Positions 39,391 through 51,756 of a DNA stretch of 64,000 nt are shown piece by piece (position 1 is the stretch's first letter; each line of letters opens with the position of its first letter). The stretch comes from Bugula neritina (lineage: Eukaryota; Bryozoa; Gymnolaemata; Cheilostomatida; Bugulidae). Position numbers and translations under genes: made by a program. The stretch spans positions 3,709,501 to 3,773,500 of the forward strand of contig OZ037768.1 in the NCBI GenBank assembly GCA_964035545.1, read 5' to 3'. A model generated the notes under the pieces. That model worked only from the letters and a program-made list of their open reading frames with translations, was not told the DNA's origin and made no database searches.

Positions 39391-42300
39391 ATGTCACTCC
39401 TATCAACCCCTTCATCACAGAAACTGAGACTGCCTAAAGTGGCACTACCTAAGAAACCTCTACAGACGCAGCAGACGCAGCAGTCTTCACCTTTAGTCAC
39501 ACCGACCTCTACGTCTCCACCACACTCGACTCCGCCCACACACAGCCAGATACCTCCACAGACACCACCTCAACAACCTTATGGCTCCTGCGATGGAGAA
39601 GATGTGGGGAATGTTGGCAATTATGAATCATTAAACCTCGTCGGAACTGGTGCATACGGATCTGTTTACAGGTTGGCAGATCGTAGTTTGAGTTTCATCT
39701 GAGGTAGTTTTTTAATACAGTGCTCTCTCCATATCTCACTAAGCTGTGGGGCTCGAAACCTCAATTCATGGCATGTTAGAATACCAAGTTTAACTTATTG
39801 ATCCGTTAAATCCACCCATTATATTCCTATACACACATACATAAGTCACAAAACAGGGGTCCAAGCTCTTCTCGTGACCTATGGAATTTCGTGAGAAATG
39901 AGATATGGAAGGAGCACAGTATTATATAATGGGGCGACTCATTTGTACTTTGTAATCAATGTTACGTAATTAATTGTTTGAAACAGTATCTTGAGTCATA
40001 ATTATAGCTCTAGGCCTTTCAGCACAGTAGATCCAGCTTTTTCAAAACTATGCCTTGCAGTTAGTAGTTTAGTTCCAGTGAGTTGCTATTACCATACCTC
40101 AGCGGCACGCACACGTTTAATCACAAATGACTTTCCTTTAAAGTAAATATTATTGTGAAGGTCAAGTTTTAATAAAAAATGTTCAATTTCTTTGTCACCG
40201 AAACATTTTGCTCTACAGCCAATGTCACAATTGTTGGAGAATCCCTGACACACTTCACTTATGTAGTATTAGAATATTCTTATATATATTATTTTCATCT
40301 ACATACTGATTTAAGGTTGTATGCCTAAACAATTTTGTTTTATAATGAATTTTGTGCGAGTATGTGCTGAAATGATTTGGGATTTCTGATCGCTTGCGGA
40401 TGATGGATGACGTTTCTGGTCGGCTTTGACTTTACTGCTACCATAAAAATTATATTAATTATAGCAAACTTTCATTGCATGCTATTTCACTGAGATGGCT
40501 TGAAAGTTTAAACTTTGAACTTTCAAGCCATCTCAGTGATTAGGCTGTGCAGTGCAGCAGCTAGAAATAGCATGCAATGAAAGTTTGCTATAATTGGTAT
40601 AATTTTTATGGTAGCAGTAAAGTCAAAGCCGACCAGAAACGTCATCCATCATCCGCAAGCGATCAGAAATCCCAAATCATTTCAGCACATACTCGCACAA
40701 AATTCATTATAAAACAAAATTATTTAGGCATACAACCGTAAAACAGTATGTAGATGAAAATAATATATATATAAGAATATTTTAATACTACATAAGTGAA
40801 GTGTGTCAGGGATTTTCATACAACTGAATATTGCATTTTGATAGACACTGATGTGGTAAAAAAAGAATTAAAACTACAGTTTGTAATATGTGTAGTTGTG
40901 AATATAACACTAGTATTTCCATGTGTGCAGAGCATGGAGTTTATTAACAACGAGTTTGAGAAATGGCTGGACTTTAATTTGTAGTTATTGATGACTTGAT
41001 ATTGGTATTTTATAAACTTGCAGGGCTCGTGACCTCCGAGAAAGTGATCGTTTTGTGGCTTTAAAAAAGATCCGAATGAAGTTGTCAGATGATGGGGTAC
41101 CTCTGAATGCGTTGAGAGAGATTGGTGTTCTACGACGAATGGATAAATTTGACCACCCCAACATAGTGAAGTAAGGTTGCTGCGCTCTCGAGATACGAGT
41201 ATTGTGTGGGTGAAGGTCACAATCTCTCAATGACCTCTGAAAAAGGGTTTCTTCCAAGCAGAAAACCATGCAATAGAAAAGACTAAGTTCCCTCTTTTTC
41301 CATTTTCTTTTTATGATCATTTCACAAAATGATTTACGATAGAAACTTTCACTTTATTTAATACTTAGAATATCTCAACTTAACCTAATTCCAGACGCTT
41401 TATGAAAACTGATAACACTATTGTATCCGGTGGCCTTTGTTATTAACAATTCATGTCTTTTTCAAAGTTGATATCCTGAATACAATGCAGTTTTTTATTT
41501 CGGCTGTTAAACTTTTCACCCATTGAATATGTTTGCAGAGTATAAAAGCATCGTACTGCACTACAGACTCTCAAGTCAATTTAAGTTGTCTCAGCTGACT
41601 CAAGTCATTTTAAGTTGTCTCAGCCGGCTCAAGTCATTTTTGAGTTATTTTAAAATTTTCTGTCGAACCCAAACTTGACTTGCACCTCTGAACCACCTTT
41701 GCTCTGTATTTTTATCTTCTAGGACTTATTCAAACTGGTTGACATGCTTTACATAGGGACTTGTAGTTTGTAAAGAGTAGATTGTACATACATTACAGCA
41801 CAGTAGCTGTAACTGACAGTGTTGAGATAAATAATTAATACAGAGTAGACATTTATCATTGTTGGTGAAGATTTAGAATTCCTTCAACTACTTACAGATG
41901 GCTTGTAATCACCAGATGGACAATAGTAGTTAAATAAGGTTTCGTCATTTAGTAAGGATGAATACATACTTGACACCTTCAGGTTTAAAGAGAGAGCTTT
42001 CATTATAATTATGTTGTGTTAGTATGAGAACTGCTCTGTACCACTGGAATACATCCTCACTACTTCACCAAGCTTAGTAGCTGTGAACATTTAATTACCC
42101 TGTTGACTAAATGTACAAATAACCTCTTCAAGGAAAATTGTATGTTATGTCTCCTCTTTCCAGCTCAGTGATGATGAGTCATGTTTTACAGGTTGCTAGA
42201 TATTTGTGTAGGCGACTATTGCCCGTCTATTCAGGAAACTACTCTTACGTTTGTCTTCGAGTACATGGACATGGATCTGTCCCAATATATACACAGATGT

Positions 42301-45300
42301 CCTCCACCAGGCCTGCCTCTTGATATTGTAAAGGTTTGTCTAATAGTTTTTACCCTCCCCCCCACTATCTACCCCCCTACTATCTATCCCCCACTGTCTA
42401 CTGCCACTATCTACCCCCCACTGTCTACTGCCACTATCTACCCCCACTGCCTACTCCCACTATCTACCCCCACTGTCTACTGCCACTATCTACCCCCACT
42501 GCCTACTCCTATTATCTACTCCCACTATCCGCTGAGCTATTGCCGTTAGGTCTCATCCCTTATTCACTAATGCCACTTGTTTTGTGTTTAAATTATAAAC
42601 TCCACTAAACCAGTAAATATTATATAAACAGTACGTTGCTATGAATGCAGCAACTGCTGGTATTCACACTTTTTGCAGGTGTAGTTGTAAATATGCCAAG
42701 TTTTAGAACTATTTTTCCCAGAAACTGAACAAAAACGTGTATTTCAAATGATTAATAGCCCTTAGTTCCTGTGGCTTTACTAGTTATCCTGAAATAATTG
42801 AAATGGTTTGCATAAGTCAGATTAGTGATAACCTGATTACTGTTCATCTCTATTTTAGAGGATATGTATACGGTATGATGATATGTATACAGTATGATGA
42901 TATGATATGTGTGCGATATAATGATAATTTACGAAGTGATATGTGTATATGATATATGTGTACGTATGATGACATGTGTACGATATGTATATAATGTGAT
43001 ATGATATGCTGTTTTAGAAATACATGTATCAGATGTTGCAAGGTGTTGACTTCCTTCACGCCAGTAAAATTATCCATAGAGATCTGAAACCCCAGAATGT
43101 TCTGCTTTCTTCAAATGGCCATCTGAAGTTGGCTGATATGGGGCTGGCCAGGGTTTGTATAGCTTTAATATACCTGTAGTTAGCTGTACATGTAGTTAGT
43201 CACACCTGTAGCTAGCTGTACATGTAGTTAGTTGTACCTGTAGCTAGCTATGCCTGTAGCTAGCTGTACATGTAGTTAGTTGTACCTGTAGCTAGCTGTA
43301 CATGTAGTTAGCTATACCTGTAGCTAGCTGTACATGTAGTTAGTTGTACCTGTAGCTAGCTGTACATGTAGTTAGTTGTACCTGTAGCTAGCTGTACATG
43401 TAGTTAGCTGTACCTGTAGTTAGTTGTACCTGTAGCTAGCTGTACATGTAGTTAGTTGTACCTGTAGCTAGTTGTACCTGTAATTAGCTGTACCTGTAGG
43501 TAGCTGTACTTAGAGCAAGGAAAGTAATGAGAGTACTATCAATATTCAAATAACATGGGAGTTGCTTTCTCTTTGCTACATACAATCGGATCTAATGACC
43601 TTGAAACTTGTCTGTGGAAGTAGATTTATATAAAAGTTTCATTTGTACTTCTAATAAGTAATAATTCTAATGGCAGCTACTAAATTTTCAATTTATTTAA
43701 ATCACCAATTATAAAATTTCAATCTAATGAGTTAATATTTATATATATGAACTTTACCTATTTTGAATTATTCAGTGTCACCACTAATTTTGAATTTGAC
43801 AGTATAAAGTGAAATCATAAATTTGAAATTTGGAAAGCTTGAACTTGGGAGTAGCTGCCATTTATTACTAATATATTTGTGTGGCATTAATTTGTTTTCA
43901 TGGAAAGATGCAGTTGAATTCTGGGTTCTGATTGGTTTAAAGTTTGGGTGCCAGGCACAACTGCCTCACCTTGCCTTCACCTTGTTGGGTGAACAACTTC
44001 CTGAAAACCTTGAATTGACCAAAAACAAGTTTTTTACTCTTCTATTAATTACAGTGGGCTTATATTTAAAGTCAAAATCCAGGAGGAAAGTTTTGATAAA
44101 ATTTGCAAAAAAAATATTTTAATTAGTGTTCAAATTAGCCAAAACACTTTGACTTGCATTTTTTTTGTTTTTGTCAATTAATGATAATGTGACTCAGTTT
44201 TCCTGCATAACTGGGAGAGGTTGTGTCGTAAACTAATTTCATTTTGGTCAATCAAGTTCGAGTGTACCCTGATTTCTGAAATAAGTAGTGGCACTCTCTC
44301 AGTTTATAAATAGATTTCTGCGTTCAAACTTGAACAGGAAAAGTTCCTGACAAATTTCCTTATTTGTTTAAAATGCACAACTTTAATTGAGACATGGAAA
44401 TAGCTGCTAGAAATCACCACAGCCGAGTGGTGACAATTCTCTGAGTTACAGAACTGTCAGTCTTCCTATATAATGCAGGTTTACAGTATAATTGTTTATA
44501 AAGTTTAAATGTATATTCTTAAAACAAAACTGTAAGGCGAAACCAAAAACTGAAACTGAGTCAAGTAAACATTTACACTCTGTATTCCACCCACAGTTAG
44601 CTTTCACTATCCAAGTTCACCATCCTTGTTTTTTAACTAAGTTCTCTAATTTAATAATGAGAGTTTCCTTATCACCTTTCTTGTTTACTGTCCCTAGTTG
44701 TATAGCAATCATATGCCGGCATCGTTAGTTTGATCCCGGTGCCAATGTTATCACATTTGAGAGCAGTAGTGCAGTAATGGAGATAGTCTTAGCTCTTTAA
44801 TTTTCTTGATAAATTTTAGTTTGGCGCAAGGGTTGAAATTCTTGCGAGAACATAAATTATTTTGCTACATTTCTTATCTAGAACACAGACTTTTCTCAAT
44901 TTTTCCATTACTTTAGTTGCTTTGGAGATTCTGCCTGTTCAAACATTTCTTAGTAGAACTAATTTACATTCACCTGCACCCAGAGCCTAAATGTGGTGAT
45001 GTAATGACTTTTGTGTGTTGAAAAAAGTTTCTGCAGTAGCTACTTGACTTGGTATGTGCTCCATAGGTATCACCTGATGTGTTCTATAGATATCGCCTGA
45101 TGTTGTAGATCTACACATTCTCTATGCTTCTGACGTCCACAGTGGTTACTCTGTGGTATCGAGCGCCCGAGGTGCTGATGCAGGATGCGTATGGAGCCGC
45201 GGTGGATCTCTGGAGTCTTGGTTGTATGTTTGTGGAGATGTTAACAAGACGACCTTTGTTCAATGGCCAGTCAGAAATTATGCAACTCCAAAAAATATTC

Positions 45301-46601
45301 TCGTAAGAACAGCTTTCAGTTTTCACAGTAGTTCCCTGAATATTTATGTGATGACTGTAACATGCCTGTTGAATATCCATTTATTTGAGTCTGCTTATTT
45401 TTGCAGTTTTCTGCAGTTGTCAGCCTTTCTAGAGCATAATTTATGTCTGCTGAAAATATAATTTAATAAGAGACAAACACATCCATGAATAACACATGAT
45501 GATTGTCTTGATGAGTTGCTTGTTGAGGTCAAATAGTTGAGTGATCTTTGTTCAAGTGATGAAGGCTGCCACAATCATATCCATTCCCTTGTACTTTCAG
45601 AATAATTGGTTTACCTGATGAGCAGGACTGGCCTCCCAGGATATCTCTACCTCGATCTTCATTTCCATACAGTCCTCAGATCCAGATGGAGGACATGGTA
45701 CCTGAGCTAACAGACCCCCACGGCCCCCCTCTTCTTGAGGTACAACATAGTCCCTAGTCTACTATCTCCTATGAATTATTACTTCTTAAGAGCAACAGCT
45801 GTGTTGATATTGAACTTTTTATATGTTTATATACCTGCGCACTCTATTTGGACTATAACTATATAGCCGTTAAGTATGGAATCTGACCAACAAACTAGGC
45901 AGAAAATTAATAATTTGGATATATAACAAAGTTTGTAAGATATGTCAAATAACTTAATTTATGTTGATTTTTGTCCATACAAAGATATGAATGGGAGATT
46001 ATTATGGTTACATTCTTGCCTTCAACTATTTGAATACTCTTCTGCTCTTACTTCATTTCGTTTTATTTGTTTGAGTCTCGCAAAAAAAATTATTTCTGTT
46101 TGGGTTCCTCTTGTTTTGACGTGTAAAATATAGATTCACATACTTACCAGCTCATCTAATTATTTTGAATGTTTGCAATGTTAATGTGTTTTGCAACAAA
46201 TATTTTATTCTGGCAAGTGAAAGAACGAATATCTGTTATCAATATGCCAAATGAATATTACCGAGAAATTTGCTGTTTTTATTGTCACTACACCCACTAG
46301 CTAGTGCTAGTAGAATCTGGCATTGCCTTCATTTCACTTCCGTTAGATTCACAAAAAGTATTATGCTTTGTTTTTACCATCAACTCCACCAAAGTTACAA
46401 AGTGCAGTCCGAGTGTGTGGTCACGTCACATCTGTTGACATGCTGTGTGTGTGCTTGCAGATGTTACTCAAGTTCAACCAATACGAGAGGATCACAGCCA
46501 GTTCAGCTTTAGCCCACCCCTATTTTGCTGACCTACACCAAGACAGTGCCAACGAGTCACCATCCAACGACACAGATGTCTCAACTGCTCCAGTTTCTTG
46601 A
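39391..46601 (+). CDS. CDK4/6: Cyclin-dependent kinase 4/6
   Basis: Serine/threonine kinase that with D-type cyclins phosphorylates Rb to permit G1/S entry. Exons 39391-39671, 41024-41170, 42192-42333, 43018-43152, 45109-45302, 45601-45739 and 46461-46601 give 392 aa. A Pro/Gln/Thr-rich extension of about 75 residues precedes the kinase and is absent from human CDK4/6. Kinase landmarks: Gly loop [14 protein letters not shown] lysine in FVALKKIR, cyclin-binding helix [11 protein letters not shown] (PSTAIRE equivalent of the CDK4/6 type), catalytic HRDLKPQN, then LADMGLAR, where the usual DFG is DMG. The activation segment [21 protein letters not shown] keeps the T-loop Thr, and GLPDEQDWP and [13 protein letters not shown] are typical of CDK4/6. 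The substituted Phe sits beside an intact metal-binding Asp, so activity is still likely. Introns carry several minisatellites and a long inverted repeat. Confidence 0.95.
40239..40816. repeat. Long near-perfect inverted repeat in CDK4/6 intron 1
   Basis: Two arms of about 280 bp, almost identical when one is reverse-complemented, from aatccctgacacacttcact at the left to its complement ending near 40816. The arms meet at 40495-40542 around a tight palindrome (tggcttgaaagttt / aactttcaagcca). The right arm carries an extra block of about 25 bp near 40543-40566; other differences are few. Confidence 0.95.
42345..42535. repeat. Pyrimidine-rich minisatellite in CDK4/6 intron
   Basis: Repeats of ccactatctacccccactgt and ctactgccactatctacccc right after the donor of exon 42192-42333. 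Long open frames through it (Pro/Tyr/Leu/Ser/Thr) are artefacts. Confidence 0.88.
42855..43005. repeat. gatatgtatacagtatgat-type tandem repeat
   Basis: Imperfect copies of gatgatatgtatacagtatg and variants (gatatgtgtacgatat) just upstream of kinase exon 43018-43152. Confidence 0.75.
43160..43512. repeat. 16/32-bp minisatellite in CDK4/6 intron
   Basis: About 20 copies of a 16-bp unit alternating tgtacatgtagttagt and tgtacctgtagctagc, so a 32-bp higher-order unit. It begins within about 10 bp of the donor of the kinase exon ending 43152. Confidence 0.93.
44770..44930 (+). mobile_element. MITE-like dispersed repeat, copy 2
   Basis: Begins tgcagtaatggagatag and ends ctcaatttttccattact, an imperfect terminal inverted repeat. 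The core (ttaattttcttgataaattt, ttgaaattcttgcgagaaca, tttcttatctagaacacag) matches the other three copies. Lies in the CDK4/6 intron before exon 45109-45302. Confidence 0.7.
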
Positions 46602-47326
46602 ACATTTGCATTAATTTCAGAGGTCAAAGGAAAACTTAAACATTCATAGTCATGGAGCTATTAGTTAGGATGTTAGACGACTGTATGCTTTTAGGTTTTG
46701 TAGTTAAATCACCTTGTTATAAGTTTTATATTTTATTTTATTCAACCTGTTTTACAAGTTAATGTGCAATTGTGAGAATTCCTAATGATGAAATAATTAT
46801 AGATCAAACACCAATATCTGCAAATGCAGCTATGAATGATTGTTTATATACTATCTTTTTACATGGTAGTTTAGTTTTAAGTTAGGCAATATGCATTCAG
46901 GTTATTTTGTCCAGTAGCCTGCTATATTACTATATCCATGGTATCTCATAATATCTCATTACAAATATATTGTGCAGTTTCAGTTTGAATTTCACAATAC
47001 AGCATTCATCGTAGATATTGGATGAAAATTGTAGATTTAATGAAAGCTATTGGAATGTAACTTAAAAACTAACAATTATTGTATTGTAAAACTCAGGAAC
47101 AGCAATATGCACCTAGACTTATTTACATCACATATGAACACCTATAATGGCAATCGGTACAAAAATATTCATCTTCTCAGAATTTATAAAGAGTCCTGTG
47201 AAAGACTCTACAAACTAGCTAAGTTTGAATATATAGATTATGTACAAAAATGAGCAAAAAACAATTTACAAGCAATTAGGTTGTCTAAAGCAGCAAATTC
47301 GAGCTCCATTTTTATTCATCATTTAG
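46602..47326. other. Convergent intergenic gap between CDK4/6 and PH-like/death-domain gene B
   Basis: Both neighbours end here, so it should hold two 3' UTRs and overlapping termination signals. AT-rich, no exon seen. Confidence 0.6.
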
Positions 47327-50300
47327 CTACTCGTCCCAGTGTAAGAGACTCAAAAGGTTAAACCTCTCCATTTCTTTCAGCACCTCTATGATGGATTGTT
47401 TACAAGCTGGCACCTTTGACTTGTATGATTTCATATTATCAAGTTTGTACCAGTGATCCAACACAACCTCTACAACTTGACATTTATACCGCATGCTAAA
47501 TTCATCAATCATCTTGATGTCTTCAGCCCCTATGTGCATGACTTTATTTGTGAAAGTTTTCCAGCCAGGTCCCTGAATGATGTCATATTCATTGAGGTGT
47601 AGTTGGAAGCAAAACTTCTCTCTCTCCTCTCTGGTCATGCCCAACGGACAATCGGGCTCCGCGTCCGGATTAAATGTATATTTTAATATTTTTTTTAAGA
47701 ATTCCCCAAAAGTTCTTTCCACGTTATCATTGGGGTATTCGGGTGCAATATCGAGAGTTTCTGGTTGAGCAAGATCTGGTTGGTTGAAGAATACCGACAC
47801 ACATGGCCTATCGTACACCCTCCGACGTTGTCTAGGTGTTGGCTTAGCTAGCTCCAGCATGCCTGGCTTAATGTACACAGAATCAACAAAGTTTTTAAAC
47901 CTTGGTGATATTTCTTTTCGAACAATCTGTTTGAGTTTGTATGTTTTTACTATGTCACTATACTCATCATCTACATGGTCATATATAGACTCCCCACCCT
48001 CTGCTTCATAGAACCAGAATGGAGGGTCATTTAGTGCCGGTGGTTGGCCACAGTCATTGGTTTCAACTGGTGTAGGTGGAAGTGGTGGAAAAGATGGAGA
48101 CATCAGTTGCTGTATCTCATATCTGTCTCCATTGGACAGTCTATAAGTGAAGGTTTGGCTGTGAGGTGTTTGCAGGGTGATGCAGTCTGGAGGGATGCTC
48201 TCATTCCATAAAACTTTAATTTGCTGTGCAAATCTTTTAAAGATGTTTTCTGTAATAATGTGGGATATCTATTAATATTACCATATAATTAGGTTTAGAT
48301 GAAGCAACTTGACAATACATTGTCAATTGATATTTGAAGCATACGAGCATTTCTTCAGCGTTTCTTTCTGAACCCGTTACAAGCAACAATATACAGTTGG
48401 CATACAAGAGTATACTGTGTACAGTTAGTATACAAGAGTATACTGTATAGTTAGTATACATGAGTATACTGTGTAGTTAGTATACAAGAGTATACTGTGT
48501 GTAGTTAGTATACAAGAGTATACTGTGTATAGTTAGTATACAAGAGTATACTGTGTAGTTAGTATACAAGAGTATACTGTGTGTAGTTAGTATACAAGAG
48601 TATACTGTGTATAGTTAGTATACAAGAGTATACTGTGTAGTTAGTATACAAGAGTATACTGTGTGTAGTTAGTATACAAGAGTATACTGTGTATAGTTAG
48701 TATACAAGAGTATACTGTGTAGTTAGTATACAAGAGTATACTGTGTACAGTTAGTATACAAGAGTATACTGTGTAAAGTTTGTATGACAGGCTCAAAAGT
48801 AATATGATAGAATACATTGCATAATATAATATATTATACCACATTAAATAAGACATTATATTATACACTATAATATAATGCATTACGTCATATAATAGTT
48901 CTAAACATAATATATTACAGGATGTAATATATTACAGGATGTAATATATTACAGGATGTAATATATAACAGGATGTAATATATTACAGGATGTAATATAT
49001 AACAGGATGTAATATATCACAGGATGTAATATATTACAGGATGTAATATATTACAGGATGTAATATATTACAGGATGTAATATATTACAGGATGTAATAT
49101 ATTACAGGATGTAATATATTACAGGATGTAATATAAGATGTTACATTAGAACATATTGTATGCCACGTTACACTTATTAAAAACCACCACTCATGTAGAT
49201 GAATCTGCTAACTACTTTCTAAGAGTAAGTTACCTAGTAGATACTTCCATCTCATGTATGGCATATATCTACAGCAACAAATTACTTCTACTTGGTGAAA
49301 TGAACACCCATTCCTTACCCTGTGAGAAAGCACTGCAGAAATGTGAAACACTACTCTCATCCAGTTCATCTCTCGAACCATCGTCTTGTGATAACGCAAT
49401 GTAATGACCCCAGATCTGCAGCTCAGATACACTTGAATCTGAAATAGTTTTATTATACAATTAAGATTAGATTGAATGAATGGAGCGCAGTAAAACCCAT
49501 CCCAAGGTCTCCCAAAGTTGTAATCTGAGCTACGTGTTTGTACAGCAACTTCCTCGTGATAATTAAGCCAATATACCCTTTCCCTTACAAGTCCCACCAA
49601 CACTCATTTACAGTTAGTTGAAATGTACAAGCCATGAAAAGGAGATAATTAGAAAATAATTTTTTTGCCTAGAAATGATTTTTATATTTAGCAGCTCAAG
49701 ATTTGTATTTGAATTTATCAAAGTCAAGAGCTGTTTAAAATATTGGTATCTTCAAAAGCTGCTTTTAGTTCAACTGCAAAAAAGTTATAAATTTGGCTAG
49801 TTCCCCCCCCCCTTTAAATTTTCACGAAACTTGGTATAAATTTATTGTTCACTGTATAATAAACGGACTTTAGCAGTTGGTAATAATTTTTGCTAAAATA
49901 CCAATTGAACTTTTGTAGAGATTAGATTAGATTGAAACAATAAGCTGATATTTGAAGAGTTCATGCAACGTTTACACAATTATTTTCGTAGAGCTCAGAT
50001 GTTTTAAATAGGAAATGTAATTCCAAATGGAATTAAACCAGAACTTTATTCAACGTGAATTATTATTAGAATTATAAATATCTTATTGAAGGATGACAAG
50101 TGCTACATGTCCACTGTGCTATTTGTATATAATATGACAGAAATATTCTCTCCTGTCTAGGCTAACCAGTCACTATAGCTTTACCAGTCAGTGAAGTCAC
50201 TATAGCAATCTGCACTGTAGCAAGTTGTCAACAGTTGAAGTCAAGCTTCCTTTTTGTAATGATATCATTTCTGACAACATTATTCACTCTTCCATGGGTT

Positions 50301-51756
50301 ATACAAAAGCTATAGTCATTACAAAATATCTAGATTAGCTACAATCAAAGAAATTCCACTTATCCAAGACAATAATTGCCCTCTACTAGGACAACTTACA
50401 CTAGACTAGACTAAGATTTGAATATATCTTTGTATGCAGTTTCATGAGCAAATAGAGGGGAGAGTGGTACAACACTGAGCTGCGACACTGTGCTCAATAG
50501 AAAGCATATACTCAACACACCTCTATTTTCACTCCTCAACTGAAAATTGTGACATAGTTTGGTGAGCTGTAATTTGAGTTGTCTGACGCAGTTGAAAGAG
50601 GCAGGTTTGTCCTTGTCTCGTAACACGAGATGTCTCCAGCCATTGCCCTCACAATCCTTCCATAGCAGTAAAAGACATAGCCGGTGCTTGCTTTTACTAC
50701 AAGCAATACTATTAATTTACAAGAACACAACTAGGGCAGGTTTATAGTCACTATCCCTGTGAGAAACCCTGATAAAACAGTTATTTTAAAGCGGCTAATT
50801 CATATGTGGCACAGGAGCAGTTGTGACTGGATGCTTTTTCTAACATCACCAATGGCCTTTACTAGTGATTGAACCCATGGCCTTGTGTTTACTAAGCCAA
50901 TGCTCTAACTCCTAAACGGACTGCTCCCTATCAGCTTTCAAGAACAAGTTTTCAGACTTACCACACAAAGGTGACTAGAAAAAAACTGTAAACTGAAGGC
51001 AGAAAAAGCCGAAATATTAATATTACATAAACAACTTGGGGCTGTAAAAATAAAAAGATCAAACTGAACCACAAACCAGATGCAAAAAAAAGAATATTGC
51101 GATTTTAATTCGCAGATATTTCTGTAGCTTTTGAGCTCTTGATAACTCAGTAAACAGCAGGCTGAGGGCTTACAAGGGTTTACGTGAAGCCAGTTGTGTT
51201 TATCCTGAATGAGTGTTGGGAGTTTAAAAGAGTGCAGAGAACTAGAGGTAAGTAGCAGATTAGTGCAAGATAAGATTACAGCTGCCAAATTCATAGGATA
51301 TGCTGACATTGATAATATCCAAGGACTTATAACACATGCTGATATATCTAAGGGCTTATAACACTTGTTAATATGGTATGAAAACAGAATAGTCTGTGTA
51401 CCAATAAAATATTTCTGCTAGCTATAATCAAGATATCTGGTGATTTTGTTAATACAAAAAAAACGTTTGCTCATTATTCTACCACTAAAGCCAAACCTTG
51501 AAATGTCACACATGTGTCACAAAGGTCAGGCTACTTACAATTTGACATTTTTCACAATAGCTGCTCCTATATATTTGAGATTTATTTTCTCAAATAGTTC
51601 ATCATGCCTATCCGTCTTTAATATGTGAATTTTAAAACCTCTAGCTTGATCCCTGTGTGTGAACAGTTCCACTGTGACCTTCGGCTTTGGTGACCTGCTC
51701 ACCTCTACATACTCAAGTTCACATTTGTGAACTAGCCGAAAGCCGTCTTCGGTCAT
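47327..51756 (-). CDS. PH/PTB-like plus death-domain protein, paralogue B
   Basis: Four exons, right to left 51756-51539, 50696-50521, 49438-49319, 48249-47327, join in frame (phases 2,1,1) to 478 aa. Residues about 1-145 look like a PH/PTB-type barrel: alternating strands (KCELEYVEV, KVTVELF, FKIHILK, HRLCLLLLWKD, GWRHLVLR) closed by a helix (FNCVRQLKLQLTKLC). A middle region has Tyr motifs SIYDHVDDEYSDIV and Pro-rich stretches. The last ~105 residues form a death-domain-like helical bundle: EEREKFCFQLHLNEYD, GPGWKTFTNKVM, AEDIKMIDEFS, QVVEVVLDHWYKL, SIIEVLKEMERFNLLSLL. Such a layout suggests an adaptor linking membrane or phosphotyrosine signals to a death-fold complex; this is inference. 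I do not recognise a named family. A tandem paralogue lies 4.8 kb upstream. Minisatellites fill two introns. Confidence 0.75.
48380..48780. repeat. 26-28-bp minisatellite with gtatac palindromes
   Basis: About 15 copies of gagtatactgtgtagttagt plus atacaa, with gt/ta length variants (tgtgtgtagtt, tgtgtatagtt) cycling in a three-unit higher-order order. Located in the intron between exons 3 and 4 of paralogue B. Confidence 0.93.
48915..49135. repeat. 17-bp minisatellite aggatgtaatatattac
   Basis: Thirteen near-identical copies, with rare ataacagg and atcacagg variants, 130 bp from the preceding array in the same intron. Confidence 0.95.
50740..50935 (-). mobile_element. tRNA-derived SINE
   Basis: Read on the minus strand it starts gggagcagtccgtttagg, followed by an A-box-like ggagttagagcattgg and a B-box-like ccatgggttcaatcac at tRNA spacing, then an unrelated body (catccagtcacaactgctcc, gtgccacatatgaattag). 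RNA polymerase III internal promoter remnants plus a tail are diagnostic of a SINE. Located between exons 1 and 2 of paralogue B. Confidence 0.75.

Noticed and set aside
42181-42608. Continuous kinase-plus-Pro/Tyr-rich open frame
   Set aside because: The kinase part ends at the donor after DIVK; the rest is pyrimidine-rich intronic minisatellite.
50858-50933. Functional tRNA gene on the minus strand
   Set aside because: A- and B-box-like words are present, but acceptor and anticodon stems do not pair properly and a SINE body follows.
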